A stretch of DNA of 30,865 bases from Terana coerulea (GCA_024811115.1 JAKOGH010000026.1:1-30865), one strand, 5' to 3'. Positions 1 through 11,737 are shown, counted from the stretch's first letter. A program made the numbers and translations. Notes: a model not told the origin generated them from the sequence alone.

Positions 1-1784
1 CTGGACTTAGGCACGTACCTAACTATGACCAAGACAGCAACACTGCGTTGTGCGCCACCCCACAAGTCATTCCCGCCCCAGGGCGCACGGACGGTACCTG
101 ACCGATCCCGCACCGTGTTTCATAGGTGCTCGGTGCCTGCGTGGCGACGGCATATCCTTGGTTAGTGTATCCCGACTCGGTCTTTCCTTATCCGTACCAC
201 TTTTGTATCCAAACCACTCCTTTATTCTCTCGGACGCGGTCTATTAGCTCTGGCTGTTAGGTATCGAGCCCATATAAATACTCTGTACATACTTTCTGCA
301 AATACAAGTTACCTTTCCTCTTCACGCTCAGCTACGCGTTAAAACTACAAGCACATTGGTGCTTCTTAGATATCCCGCTCTCGTCTAGTAATCGTCTTGC
401 TCGTTGGCTGTGTGGTCTGACTCAACGTGGTCTTGCCCGGTCCCTCGTGACGTCGTCCCCAAGTCTCTCAGCCGGTGCTCTCTCTGTCCCCGTTACAGAC
501 TTCGCCCGACCGTTACCTCCCTAAGTCTTCGGTTCCCGACTCCTGCTGGCACTTGACGCAGAGTTGAAGTGACGTCCCCACTTACACATAAAACCGCTCC
601 CGACTCGGTGCTTTGGCCCGAGCCCGCTGTCTGTTGGGTTAGGGTTAGGTGATCGCACCCGAGGCGTGGTGCAGCGTATTACCGTGACCACTTGCAAGGG
701 GACGGCCCGTGAACTTCAGTATTGACCATCTCCCTGTGTCGTTACCCCCGCACGCGACTAGTTACCCAATCAGTACCCCGTTGATCCAACTTAACGGTTC
801 CGAGCTTCATCTCGGAGAGCTGTACCTTAGACACCCTAACCTGGTGCTCTTTGATCGGCTGGGAACCTTTGGTGCACCTTTAGGTGTGGGAAGCTAGTAA
901 AAGCGTTAATTGGAAGGCGAGACAGGCGCTCTTTGGGCTCGTGTCCCTTAGAGTCAAGCTGCAACCGAGAAGTCGGTAGACCGCAGTGGGATCAAATAGC
1001 AGAACACTAGTAACTCGTAGCCATATCAAATAGTAGCACGTGCTGAGAATTGGAATTCCTCTGAGACAACGTCTATCCTCGCGCTCTTCATTTTGGTTGA
1101 AGAGTGTTGCAGGCTGCCTAGAATAGGCTTCACTCGTGTATGGCTGGAGGCGACTCGTGCCCTTGTATAGGACGACCTCATCATTTTTCCATAACTCGCG
1201 GGAGACCGATCTATCGGAAGCATGACGACAAGTGGTATTCGTGCTGCGACCGAAGTGTGTTCACAAAGACACTAATCCAAGTGTTAAGTGTGGAACTTGC
1301 GCAGTAAGCCTAGAAACCAAGCGCAAGTACTCCTCATACTACGTGAAAGCTGATGACACCAGCATTGATTCACCTACTCCGCGGTTATCCCTCAACCGTT
1401 ACCGGTTGACTTCCATTCCTCACGCGCTCCATCTCCTATCATCCTCGAATCCAAAGGCGAGAAGTCATCGCCCAGTAAAGAAAACAAGGACCACGACGAC
1501 GGAGACGCCCTACTACCCGATCACACTGAGCGCGTTGAATTTCGTCCATAGCCGATGCAATGGCCACCTTAACCACAATAGGCCTGGAGACGAGTTACGA
1601 CGAGCTCTGTTCATGCGTCGACTTAAACCATAATAGTTTGATGCTGGGAAACAAGCTCATCTATTTCCACTTCCTGGGAGGCACAACCATAACCAAGGAA
1701 TGCGCTGAGCAACCCTGTTCGCACGCTGGCGAACATCAACCTGCTAACATTGTGGAATTCGCTGCCCCCAGGAAGTCGAAGAGA
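1..1784. other. No supportable gene; unassigned sequence left of the gypsy element
   Basis: Only short open frames occur here (for example 709-897 and 1232-1633). None shows a domain, a low-complexity protein signature or a clear splice pattern that I recognise. A TATAAATA box lies at 273-280 and a two-unit TTAGGG-type stretch at 636-649. The stretch may be old retrotransposon leader or LTR sequence, because a gypsy gag begins directly to the right, but I found no copy of the candidate 3' LTR at 14239-14553 in it. Confidence 0.5.
273..280 (+). promoter_or_regulatory. TATA-box-like motif TATAAATA
   Basis: An exact TATAAATA is followed by pyrimidine-rich sequence at about 310-340, as in core promoters inside fungal LTRs. 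No downstream gene supports its use, so it may be an LTR relic or chance. Confidence 0.25.
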
Positions 1785-2903
1785 TGAATAGTGGCAAGCA
1801 ACCGGAGAGCCCACCGGCCGGAGGACCCTCCTTTGGAGGTAACGGTGGAAGCGGAGGCGGCGGCCGGAGGCGGAGGTCGAGGACATCGAGATCGCAATGA
1901 TGATGATGAAAATGAACGTAATTGCGATGGTCTGGCAAACAAGCCGGACACCTTTGACAGAAGTCGGAAAGATTAGGAAGCCTGGTGGAAACAAATCAGG
2001 TTAAATATTTTCGCGAACCATCACAAAAAGCTCCAATCAGATTGAGCAAAAATCACATTCGTCCTGTCCTACATGCAGGGTGGGTCGGCCGAAGAGTGGG
2101 CCGAGGCCTATCTCGAAAGCACTGATTTTGCACAAGCAGATTGGGGGCGTTTTCCAAGAACACCTGGTCAAGCAATTCTCGCACAACCGGCACTCAGACG
2201 CCTTGCAGAAGCTGAAGGAGCTGAAGCAGGGAAATATGAGCGTTCGAGAGTTCAGAACGCGCTTGAGATGTACGCCTCCCGTGCAGAGTATGGTGCGCTT
2301 CAGGAGCAGCTCGACGAACAGTCAGTAATCCTTATTGACTACCTCAACGAAGCACTCCAGAAGCGAGTCCTCGACGCAGTCTGGAGTCAGGAAGACGTCC
2401 TTTAAACGGTACTCGGCGTACATGCGCATCGCCGAGAACGTGGACGAGAACCAAAGGAGGCATTACCAGCGCCAGAAGAACCTCGGGGGCAATCAGTCCC
2501 ACAAGCCGGCTCCTAAGCCGCGAAACACACAGTCAGGGCGCTGGCAGCGTCTTTGCAGACCTAAGCGCTTCGACAGGATCATCGAGATGGAACCGGAATA
2601 ACCTACGGAGGAGCCGGCCAACTGATGAACCTAGACAGAGCCCGAAAGGAAGGGCTTTGTTTCAATTGTCATCAGAAAGGACTCTTGTCGCGCGACTGCC
2701 CCCTGCCGAAGCAACCTCGCCAGGTACGCTGGGCGTCTCCAACGGACCTTCCTGATGAGAAGGACAATGAGCCCAAGCTGTCGTCGGCTCAAGCTGATTC
2801 GTTCCCTGATAGAATGAAAGAACACATTCATCGCGTGGTTGAATCCTCGTTCATGAAACTTCTCAAGGGTTTTCAGGCAGCTCAAGCAAAAGCACAGATG
2901 TAA
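1785..2903 (+). pseudogene. Gypsy Gag polyprotein remnant
   Basis: Gag packages element RNA into virus-like particles. The capsid-like part starts near 1935 (KPDTFD) and continues through FVLSYMQGGSAEEWAEAYLE at about 2052-2115, in one frame with in-frame stops at 1974-1976 and about 2041-2043. The rest is spread over all three frames: 2116-2260 (FSHNRHSDALQKLKELKQG), then about 2265-2400 (YASRAEYGALQEQLDEQ), then 2400-2600. A nucleocapsid knuckle at about 2655-2700 reads CFNCHQKGLLSRDC, with leucine where the zinc-binding histidine should be. The N-terminal start is uncertain; the Gly/Arg-rich sequence from about 1785 is included only because it shares the frame. The gene is clearly dead. 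Confidence 0.75.
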
Positions 2904-3115
2904 AGAGCCTTGAATCATTTCTCAATTACTGTTGTACCATAGTGTTAGACGAATCATCGCAATGTTATTCTGAAGAGGCGTCTGCTGAGCAGCGTGGCGG
3001 TTCAACACTGTGCTTAATTCCCCATTTATTACCAGAAAACACGTCTGCACCGATAGTAGAGAAAGAACCTGTGCCAAAACCCGAATGGGTGAGAGAAGTC
3101 CCATAGACTCCGGGC

Positions 3116-3645
3116 GTGGATCCATCAGTGGACCACGTCACGATGCTGAAAGCGGCTGTTAAGATTCTGGAAGGATGGGTGCATGCAAAGCGTCGGGTAG
3201 ATGCCACGCTAGCAAGCGCCCAAAATATTGCTTCTATGTCATGCGGCGAAGCAACTATATACCTTTCAGAATTAAAAAGTCGCCCGAGATACATCCGGAG
3301 CCGAAAAGGCAATCAGATTGATGTCCCAATGATCGTCACTACATTGGACACCTCTGAATCCTTTTCAGTAAAAGCTCTGCTAGACTCGGATGCACTGGAT
3401 CTTCAATTGATCAGACATTTGTACAGGAACATGGCATTACAATGACCAAATTGCCTGTTCCAATCCCAGTGTATAATGCCGACGGCAGTCATAATGTCGG
3501 AGGTCCGATCACAGAGTGTGTTGATCTCAGAGTCAAGATTCAGGATCACGTGGAGCTAATATCATTCGCCGTCATCAACCTTGGGAATACGTCCATTTTC
3601 CTCGGTTATGAGTGGTTGGAATTACACAACCCATCAATCAACTGA
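3116..3645 (+). pseudogene. Gypsy aspartic protease remnant
   Basis: The retroviral-type protease that cleaves Gag-Pol sits between Gag and RT, as expected. The catalytic region reads ALLDSDALD, with D-S-D at 3383-3391 in place of the family D-S-G, a G-to-A change at 3390. A frameshift follows within about 20 bases: the sequence after the active site (SIDQTFVQEHG, from about 3402) is in another frame, which then stays open from the ATG at 3442 to the stop at 3643-3645. The second half carries ITECVDLRVKIQDHVE and SIFLGYEWLELHNP, typical of fungal gypsy proteases. Catalytic mutation plus frameshift make it inactive. Confidence 0.7.
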
Positions 3646-3839
3646 AAAGATCGCACACTCCAGTTTGATAGATGTCTAGCCACTTGTGATTATGTTCAAC
3701 GCCTAATTGGCATTGAGGATAATGAACACGAAATCCCGAATGATCCGGAGGCTCATCTTGAGGAGGGGAACAAATTTTCGTTTTCGACTGGCAGTGCTAC
3801 ATCGCAACAGGCGGCGCTCACATCCGTGCTAAAACCAAT
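3646..3839 (+). pseudogene. Gypsy protease-RT linker, degenerate
   Basis: Between the protease and the first RT block the sequence continues the Pol polyprotein past a stop (DRTLQFDRC after the stop at 3643), then loses a clear frame. Nothing else is visible here. Confidence 0.4.
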
Positions 3840-4473
3840 GTGGCTATGGATCTGGCAATCGAAGAAAATGCAAAGAAAGCAAAGAAACCTTTTGAGGAAC
3901 TCGTCCCTGAGTACTATCATGAATACAAAGACGTCTTTGCTAAAGAAAACTTCGATTCACTGCCAGAACGACGCCCGTGGGATCACGCGATTGAGCTAAC
4001 ACCAGGCGCTACGCCGGTGGGAGGAAAATCGTACCCTCACACTAGGTGAACAGAAAGTGCTAGATGACTTTTAGAAGAGAACCTTCGACCTCGGACATAT
4101 CCGTCCTTCTAAGTCACCCTGGGCATCTCCGTTCTGCTTTGTCAAAAGAAAGATGGCTCGCTTCGACCTGTACAGGACTATCGCAAGCTTAACGATTTAA
4201 CCATCAAGAATCGTTACCCACTTCCTTTAATCCAGGAACTGGTAAACAAGCTGAAAGGGTTCAAGTACTTCACGAAGTTAGACATCGGATGGGGCTACAA
4301 CAACATTTGGATCAAGGAAGGCTGACGAAGAGAAAGCGGCGTTTATCACAAACCGCCGGACTCTTCGAACTCCTAGTCATGTTCTTTGGTCTCACCAATT
4401 CGCCAGCCACATTCCAGACAATGATGAACAATATCTTTCGAGATCTGATCCAGGAAGGACAGGTGATGGTCTA
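3840..4473 (+). pseudogene. Gypsy reverse transcriptase, N-terminal half
   Basis: The segment 3840-4049 holds the conserved RT entry region (EYKDVFAKENFDSLPERRPWDHAIEL). Frames then change. [21 protein letters not shown] with the preceding KKDGSL lies at about 4150-4224, [16 protein letters not shown] at about 4276-4322, and [19 protein letters not shown] at about 4382-4440. The last frame ends in QVMVY at 4462-4473, the residues just before the catalytic aspartates, where the CACTA-like transposon begins. The rest of RT resumes at 11738. At least three stops or frameshifts lie in this half, so decay is not due to the insertion alone. Confidence 0.85.
4472..4473. repeat. Target-site duplication TA, left copy
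   Basis: The bases TA before the CACCGC terminus are repeated directly after the GCGGTG terminus at 11738-11739. Removing the transposon and one copy gives an uninterrupted V-Y-I-D-D reading through RT. Two-base duplications fit the 2-4 bp range of CACTA/EnSpm elements. Confidence 0.7.
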
Positions 4474-4479
4474 CACCGC
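4474..4479 (+). repeat. Left terminal inverted repeat CACCGC
   Basis: Six bases match the right end (11732-11737) exactly in inverted orientation. Further matches are weak, so the TIR is short and imperfect beyond the tip. Confidence 0.6.
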
Positions 4480-4852
4480 CAATCAGCCTTGATGTTGCGA
4501 AAATGTAGTAGTGATGGCTGTTGCCTAGCCCATTAGCCGCCTGTAGGCATTCCTCTGAGCACGACGTCACATCAATTTCATGTTGTGCCGCCCTTGGCTG
4601 GTAACACGCTCTCACGAACCTGCGGGCCGAGGTCGCGATCGCGTTCGCGGAGTGCCTGTTCACAACATGATCAGGCATGTTATGAGGCGGTAGCAGTTTA
4701 GCTCGTCGCCAGCTGCTTAGATCAGCACGTCCGAGTCTGCGCGACAGCTTCGCGTCAAGCACACAGGATTTTGTCACCGCGAGTGCAACCGCAGTGTAGT
4801 ATGAAATATTCAATTTATGGTGTGAATTCGAAAGGGACAAACAGAGGAGGAA

Positions 4853-7800
4853 TTATGCTATGGGTCTACGTCCAACGCCGGTGCCTCGGAAGCAGGTTCT
4901 GCGACTCCTTCCGACGCTCCTTGCTTGTTTCGAGCGCGCTGTCAGCGGCAGCTTTTGCCAAAGCCTGAGCGCGCTTGGCTGGCCGGTGACTTGAAGCTGA
5001 GTAGAGAACTCCTTGTGCTTCGACACCCTGTCCTCAAAAGTCGCACAGGTTCCACGAGATTTCAGCGGAAGGGCCCGGCGAATCAGCGCCGCATTGTGCA
5101 GCCCGTGCATGTTGAGGATGTATCGTTCCCGGGCGCCATGCTTGATTGTGTGTTGCGTCCAGGAGGTGGCGGCATGCTCTTGTACTACAGGTACGTCGTG
5201 TAAAGTACATTCAGCTGTCTTTGCAGTCGTGTTGTGCATTGAATATGAACAGAAGGTTCTGTCACGAAACCCTCGTCAGCAGGCGGCGAGGTGATGTTCA
5301 AGCCTCTGGAGATAGCGGTAAGTTACGTACCTTTGGGGGCGACCACTCGGAACACTCGCTCATGGCCACCTCTGGCGTGCGCAGATTGCGGCGTGAGCAC
5401 GGGCATGTCCAGCCGCTCATCCTTCGTCCTCGATACTTTGAACAGGGCAACAACGACTGCTGCATCACTGATAACTCCGTTCCCTGACTTCGCAGCCTGA
5501 GGCGAGGGAACTGCAATGCAGCAGACACGTCCCACAACAACTTCCTCATCATGAGGTACCTCTGATCTCAATTGTGCGAACTGTAATTACATGTGAGTGG
5601 TGTGTGAGCAATGAAGTCAAGAACATTCACCTACCCCGGTCCCATCTGAAGTCCAAGTCTTCTCAAGATCATCAAGGAACACCCAGGACCCCTTCCGGCA
5701 TATATCCCCTGACTGTGAGACCATGTACTCTCTGTCAAACCACAGGGATTCCCCAGCTGACTGCTCAAAAGCAGGCGGCGCGGCAAGGGCATTAGGCAAG
5801 TCATGGGACTGCCCAAATGCGGACCATAGCTTGGGCAGGGTTTTCAGCCTCGCGTTGCCGTCCTTGCGAGACATTGGTTCGACTTTGATATAACCTGCAT
5901 TCTCACCAGGTTAGTATTGACAGATTGCTGTTAAGACTGGATTGCGACGTGCCTGGCTTCTTCAATAACTGCTGAGTCCATCCCAAGCGTCGCTGAAGGT
6001 TTGGCTCTGTTTGCAGGAACGACCTCACACCTTCCCCTCGCGCCGAACGTAGGTTCCCACCTCACTCTTCCACCATCCACCACTAACCTGATGCTTGAAT
6101 CGTTCCAGATGCGCCAGAGCATCCGCAATATCATGGCTGGGTGACTGGTGATTTGATAGTCGCTGCACATCCGGAATATTGCATTCCAGCACTCGAAAAT
6201 CTCAGTCGAGTAGAGGATAGCTGGGCCGTGGTTGCGAATGTCGGGCACGATATGCGGCAAGGTGTGTAGCTTGGGCTTTTCAATGATACGTGAAGGATCA
6301 ATGATTGCCCACAGATCCAGGACGTTGTCGATCAAGATTTGAAGGTCAGCCTGATTCAAGGGCTTGTCAACCGTGGTCACTCCGTGATAACGCCAATGAA
6401 CATACCAGGTAAGCATCTACGTCCTCAATGCTGTCGTACCATAGCATTGCTCCAAGCTGACCTGTGGCCTTCCACAGGTTCGCAAGATCCTGATCAAATA
6501 GGTCGCCGTAGATGTGGAACGCCCGACTTGCTGCAGCGCTTTGAAGTGCTTTCCGACCAGAGCACCTTTGTACTTGACCAGGTAATTGCCACGGACCGGG
6601 ATGAAGCGAGAGGCCATCTACTGACGAGCTTTGAAGTCGTATAGCCAGAAGTTGAAGCTGGCTGTCCGTCCATGATGTGTGGCTTCGATGCCAAACATAT
6701 TTGTCGGCGCCAAGCAACCAGGTATGCAATATTTCAACGGGCGTGTCACGATGAACGTCAAGACCTACGAGCACAGTCTCAGTAAGCCTTTTCGTACATG
6801 TACGCGTCTTTGCTACCACTCACCATGAAACTTTTTCAGTAGTGGATTGTAGTGGTCGCCGGACGTAGCTCATTCCGTAGTTCTAGGTGGGACAGTTGTA
6901 ATCAGCTTCTACACCTTTTGCAGTGCCGCTGCGACATATCTCGAGCACTCACTAGAGCCAGGTGGAAGAGCCTCGTATCGATGAGGTGGCTGCTGTACAA
7001 GCCACTCCTTCTGTTCTTTCTTGATTCTCTTCAAGATGTCCTCTCTCACAGCCGCCCGTGCTTCACCGGTCAGCGCCCGACTTGCCAAACGGGGGATCAC
7101 GAGTCGCGTGGTCGGTCAAGTACTTCCGTGACAACTCTCTTCCTCGCACCAACAGCTTCTCGATCCAGTACTCCGCTGATGGCGTCCTTAACACCGCTTT
7201 GTGTCTGCATGGTAAGGACCGTTGACTCTACGCCTAATGCCGCGAGCGTCCAATTGACGTTCAATCTCGTCCAGCGTCTCGCCAACCGCTCGGCACACCG
7301 GGCTGTAATTGCGTTCACAGGACAACATTCAAGACGATGTTGCGGTCAAAAACGCGCAAGGTACGTACCTCATACAATGCATGATACCCTTCATGAGATT
7401 CGACGACCTGGGCTGGACCCCCCGCATGGCATCGACGGCAGTACATGTTTCCATTTGGTCCAATGTGGGAGCAGAGTTCTGACTGTTGGGGATTGTCGGC
7501 AGGCTTCACGCGTGAGATGATTCTGAAAAGAATCTCTTCATCGAGCTGGCAATCATATGCAGCGTGCCAGCGATCCTTTCCGATTTCATCCCCCAATGCA
7601 TCCAGCTGCTCAAGAGCGGAGGCGTCTTGTAAGTAGAGCAAAACCGGACGAAGTACTCCTGCTGGAGTTGACGATGGGGTATGTTGATATTCTCCATGTA
7701 TACATTCGTGTGAGCGTTGTACTGTTTTGTGCGGTTGCCTGATACGTCATCTGCCCAGTCATCATACCAAGAGTAAATGTCGGTCGACCCTTCGCCATCT

Positions 7801-9572
7801 TCGCGAACAGGATGAGGCATCTCTGTAGCCCAGTCTGGCGCATGCTCTGGGTGTAATGTTGGTGAGTACCATGAGAATGCAATTTCGGAGAATATTCTCA
7901 CTGTTAAATTGAAACTTGTGCCCTTCAGCCAGCAAATCAAGATACGTCGCAGAGAGATCCGTAGCCAGAATGTCTTCCAGCAAGTCAGTGGAAATGCTGA
8001 GTTGCCCCGTCTCCTCTCGCTTTACTGCAAAGGCCTTCGCATAGTAGGTCTCGGATTCTTGACCGGCGTTCAGCTTACAAACCCATTTCATAGGAATTAC
8101 CAGTTGACCGTCTTTTGTCCTGGCAATTTCTTTGATATAGAAATGGCGATGGGGTGCGTTCTCAAGTCTGCCCACATCTGCTGAAGTAAGTCGGGATCTT
8201 CCTCGTGTAGTCGCTTGGCCTGATAGTATTCACTGACAGCAGGTGCAATTTCGACAAATGGCCGAATGTACGGGCGGACAAGAGGATTGGCCCAATCCTA
8301 TCAAACCTTGTGAGTGTCCACTCATTTCCCGACACCAATATGTCAATTCTCACCAGTCGAAGCGTTTCAATCGGGCTATTTGCGTAGAATTCATTTCCTC
8401 AGCGCTGATACATGCCGCTTTGGCTCGATTCCCATCTCCTTTGCTAGCTTGCTCTGTACTCGCCGAAGTGCCGAGAATGATGGTACATCTGGTGTTCTAC
8501 ATGTCTTCATGACCCACAGAATCATCTTCAAATGGTCGTCCGAAAGACGGAGGCGGGGTAAGCTGTCAAGCAAGTCAAGCATGAACATCTGGGGTTCTAA
8601 CATCAGGTCCATACCGATACTGACGCATTTATGCTCACTTACAGTTTTTGTTTTGTAAGGAGCCCAACAACTGCTATCGTCGGCCCTCTGAGCCGGCCGG
8701 TCCGTTCTACGATCAAAGTAGGCCTCTTCGTTGTCGTCGTCCGACTCATCGTCCGAGTCACTCATGTCTATATATTCATAAGTATAGTCACCGGCGTAGG
8801 AGGATTACTGGCACTTACGCAACCCCTGCATCTGCGAGTATGATGTCCGGTAAGCCAATGTCGTCCTCACCGCGCAACTTCGACTGATATGCCTCCAGTT
8901 GCTCCGCATTTGCGACCTCCTCTCGCGAGCAGTGTATGCGAGAAGAACTGCAGGTTCTCCATCTGCTCCAGAGTAGGTGCATGGTCTTGGCGAGTGTCAC
9001 GTCCTGCCGAAAATAGGATTCTGGTGCCGTCCGAAGTCCTTATATAGCCGTCTGGCTCGCTGACTTGAAATGCGTCGTAGATTTCTGTATGCTCCTGGTG
9101 TCTTTCTCTCTTCCTCTTGGGCCTCGACGCGCTTCTGTTGCTCACGCATCTCTTCACGATACCGACTTGCGAAGATCAAGCGTGCGGGCTCGTTATCGGG
9201 CGGCGCTTCGGGCTCATTGCTCTCGGATGCACCTTGGTGTTGCGCTTGTGGGGCTGGTATGTTGTTCCAGTCTTGGATTGCTTGCTGATGCTTCTTTGAC
9301 ACCTTGTGCTGTGTCATGCTGCCACGAAGCATGCTATTCGCTGACCGTTCCACCACATTTGGCGAGGCAAGCCTTGCAGTACACGTGAGTCGCTTCACTT
9401 CCGGCGTTTCTGCAAACTCTGCAAGCAATGAATATTCACCAATTTCCTTATTGCTCATGACAGGCTTACCATGCGAAAGAGGCTTTCTCTTGCTGGCCTT
9501 TGGTAGCATTTTGTGGTCCTGGATAACTCTGAATTTGGCGAACAGCGAGCCTGTGGGCATTGTTGCATCCAA
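4853..9572 (-). CDS. CACTA-like transposase of basidiomycete type, multi-exon
   Basis: This is the probable enzyme that cuts and pastes the element. Blocks read in order on the minus strand. N-terminal region 9572-8997 contains ASPNVVERSANSMLRG and a Glu/Arg-rich helix. An acidic Ser/Asp start follows at 8765, with LPRLRLSDDHLKMILWVMK and PDVPSFSALRRVQ (about 8600-8430). NPLVRPYIRPFVEIAP lies at about 8300 and FYIKEIARTKDGQLVIP at about 8140. DNPQQSELCSHIGPNGNMYC with a Cys pair lies at about 7500, and DTPVEILHTWLLGADKYVWH at about 6740. KPKLHTLPHIVPDIRNHGPA plus STEIFECWNAIFRMC spans about 6280-6150. The C-terminal part YILNMHGLHNAALIRRALP ends at the stop at 4853. Small introns separate blocks; frame changes near 8940 and 8150 may be indels. 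I cannot place the catalytic acidic residues. Confidence 0.75.
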
Positions 9573-9675
9573 TTTACGGTTGTTCCGTCTTGACGCTCAC
9601 GGGCGTCTCAGCCCAAGATATATAAACTCTACCTTCCCATCGCGACGAACCACTCACCCACCTCCCTTTGCTGGC
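9573..9675. promoter_or_regulatory. Short bidirectional promoter region of the CACTA-like element
   Basis: About 100 bp separates the transposase start (minus strand, 9572) from the first ATG of the accessory gene (9676). Both must start from here. The sequence has an AT-rich patch ATATATAAAC near 9617-9626 that could act as a TATA element in the plus direction. Confidence 0.4.
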
Positions 9676-11102
9676 ATGGCCGTTAGTCAAGACCTTGCTG
9701 CCTTTTTGGCCAGTCGCACTTGAACCTCCCGGAAGGTGGAGGCTTGCGGAGGCCCTCTCGTTCTGCCTCTCCGGGCGTCTTCGCAGTTGGGCGAGAGTCC
9801 TGGTGACAACGGCAACCGTGACGACGCTGCCAATGGTGCTGGCACCATTGGAGGTGTAGGCTCGGGCGGACATGCGTCTTCGACTTTACGAAAGCGACCT
9901 GCGGAGGACTTCACCATTCTCAGCTCAGCGACTGCACGGAAGATGAAGCTTGACGAGGCGGGTGAGCAGACCCTTGTCAGGTTTATTAAGGTAATACACA
10001 TAATTGACGCATGCTTGTACATACACTGACCTCCATTTATCCTAGCTTGAGCCTGTACAACGGGAGCTTATGATTATGGGTGCCATCCTTCGAACACATC
10101 AAAAGGTAGAAGAGATCCAACCCACGGAAGCTATCTGGACGCTTCCATCGAAGATCTATGTGAGTTTTTGTTCGTGTTCGGTTGTCTATCTCTGATTCAT
10201 GTACTATATTAGCGGAAGATCGAGCTCTACTCCTCTGACATCTTGTTATGCCCGCACCTGTCTGCATACTCGAAGGAACCAACAAAGATCCTCTTTGTAT
10301 GTACCCCACCCTACACATCCTCGTTTACGATTTAATGCATCTATACGCAGGCCATCCTGGAGCGTCACCCTAAATGGGGTTATACCCGTGAGGTGACAGA
10401 GGACGCTACCAAGTATAAAGTGGTACTTGCCCGTGTGCAAGGCCGTCTCACCGAGCGCCGAACGCCATCAAGAATGTAGTACGCCCGGTCGTCTTCTCGT
10501 GCCGCACAATTGGTATTCAATAACATTGCACTGGCAGATTGGGGGCTCCATTGGTGACAAGTCTCCTGATCCTGACCGGCCGGATTGGCGCTACCCACAT
10601 CGTCGATGTTGTTGATGCCGCGATGCAGCAGATCCACAAGTCCCTCAAGTACACTCCTGACATCCGCACCACTATCCAGATGTGTGCTCGCTTCGCTTTT
10701 CAGTGCCCTGGCCTCTTTCGACCATCGTATAGCTTATAACTTTGTTTATCAGCGTCGTGTCTATCGCGAAGACCCCGGCAATAACTATTGGAAGAGTGTC
10801 GACGCTGCGTTGGTGCAAATCCGCTGACGAGCTGAAGGCACACTCAAAGGAGACAGCATCTGCGTAAGTAAGACGTGCCACACACAATTGCTGTAACTGA
10901 CTACGATGATCTGTAGGTTTTTCCAAGGTATTCTTGACAAGGACATGGAAATCTACGGTCAAGCTCACCTTGACGACCTCATCAACACTCGTCAGTCCGC
11001 ATTGCAAGCCGAGATTGAAGGTGTGGTCATCGGAACGGTATCGGGCCTGCCGTTATCGACGATGAGGACGACGACGAGGACGATGATGAGGACGGCGCGT
11101 AG
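9676..11102 (+). CDS. Accessory protein of CACTA-like element, function unknown
   Basis: I recognise this as the partner gene that recurs beside such transposases in basidiomycetes; its role is not known to me. Exon blocks in order: a Ser/Gly-rich N-terminus with RKMKLDEAGEQTLVRFIK (to about 9990), LEPVQRELMIMGAILRTHQK (about 10046-10160), KIELYSSDILLCPHLSAYSK (about 10213-10297), and AILERHPKWGYTREV with RLTERR (about 10350-10470). Then come GATHIVDVVDAAMQQIHKSL and CARFAF (about 10580-10705), NNYWKSVDAALVQIR (about 10780-10825), and AFFQGILDKDMEIYGQ (about 10915-10965). It ends in a run of Asp/Glu before the TAG at 11100-11102. Introns are about 50 bp with clear GT and AG ends, for example 10864-10917. 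Frames slip near 10465, 10570 and 10827, so it may be damaged. The start at 9676 is the least certain part. Confidence 0.65.
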
Positions 11103-11737
11103 GCGTTCCCATACCTTACTCCTGGACTGTTCTCCGTCGCTTCCTTTCCTTTCCTGCGCCCCTGACCACAGTATTCTGTCGCTCTTTACTATCTCCTGAT
11201 ATAGCTATTATCATATTTAATTGCAATACATCCCGATGTCACACTCTCTGTGGGTCTGAATCTCGTATGCTCGTGCATTGGCGCAGTGACAACCCGGATG
11301 CGATAGTCATGAGAGGGTACTCAGGCCTCGATATATGCTGCCCTGTGGCTACTGATCACATACCTACATTGTAGTGTTGCTGTCACCACATACTTGTGAC
11401 CAGCTATGCTCTTCCTTACGAGCATGAAATGTTCAGACTACACATTTACCTCAGTGTCACCTTGGTTGGCTAGCTTCGACTGAGCAGAACTCAGTACCTG
11501 ACGGTAACATCTCTCGCACATATTGCCACAACACAGTGACTCCTGCTGATGGCGACGCATTCGCACAACCCGCCCATGAATCACTGATAGGTAGTCGTTA
11601 GCAACAGTCTTACATCACGGTCACTACATGTTCGTATTTTACTGACGGTAACCTGATGAAGATTCCGGTATGAGATCACCGGCGTTCACTTCAGACATTC
11701 CTTGATAAGATCAATTCTAGCTTGGAGTTGAGCGGTG
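11103..11737. repeat. Right subterminal region with repeated short motifs
   Basis: No coding sequence is seen. The motif CTGACGGTAAC occurs twice (11498-11508 and 11642-11652). GTGAC or GTCAC cores recur many times between about 11280 and 11630, for example in GCAGTGACAAC, GCTGTCACCA, CTTGTGACCAG, CAGTGTCACC, ACAGTGACTC and CGGTCACTAC. Clusters like this are known subterminal transposase-binding regions in CACTA elements. The binding role is inferred. Confidence 0.5.

Larger units (their letters stand above)
4474..11737. mobile_element. CACTA-like DNA transposon, 7,264 bp, nested in the gypsy RT gene
   Basis: The boundaries are set by three agreeing signals: the interruption of the RT frame, the flanking TA duplication, and short inverted termini CACCGC (4474-4479) and GCGGTG (11732-11737). 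Inside lie a large multi-exon transposase on the minus strand (9572 to 4853) and a divergent plus-strand gene (9676-11102). Their starts are only about 100 bp apart, so they probably share a bidirectional promoter. This two-gene layout is typical of large basidiomycete CACTA-like elements. The subterminal right region holds repeated short motifs, possibly transposase binding sites. Both genes show occasional frameshifts, so activity is doubtful. Confidence 0.85.

Noticed and set aside
636..649. TTAGGG-like telomere sequence (GGGTTAGGGTTAGG)
   Set aside because: There are only about two units, with no longer array and no subtelomeric context that I can show. It could be chance.
1232..1633. 133-residue open frame
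   Set aside because: There is no recognisable domain, and it overlaps other frames of similar length. It is not supportable as a gene.
4373..4840. 155-residue minus-strand open frame crossing the left transposon boundary
   Set aside because: It runs from transposon into gypsy sequence, so it was created by the insertion and has no family features.
6852..7520. 222-residue plus-strand open frame
   Set aside because: It lies antisense to conserved transposase blocks on the minus strand and has no domain of its own.
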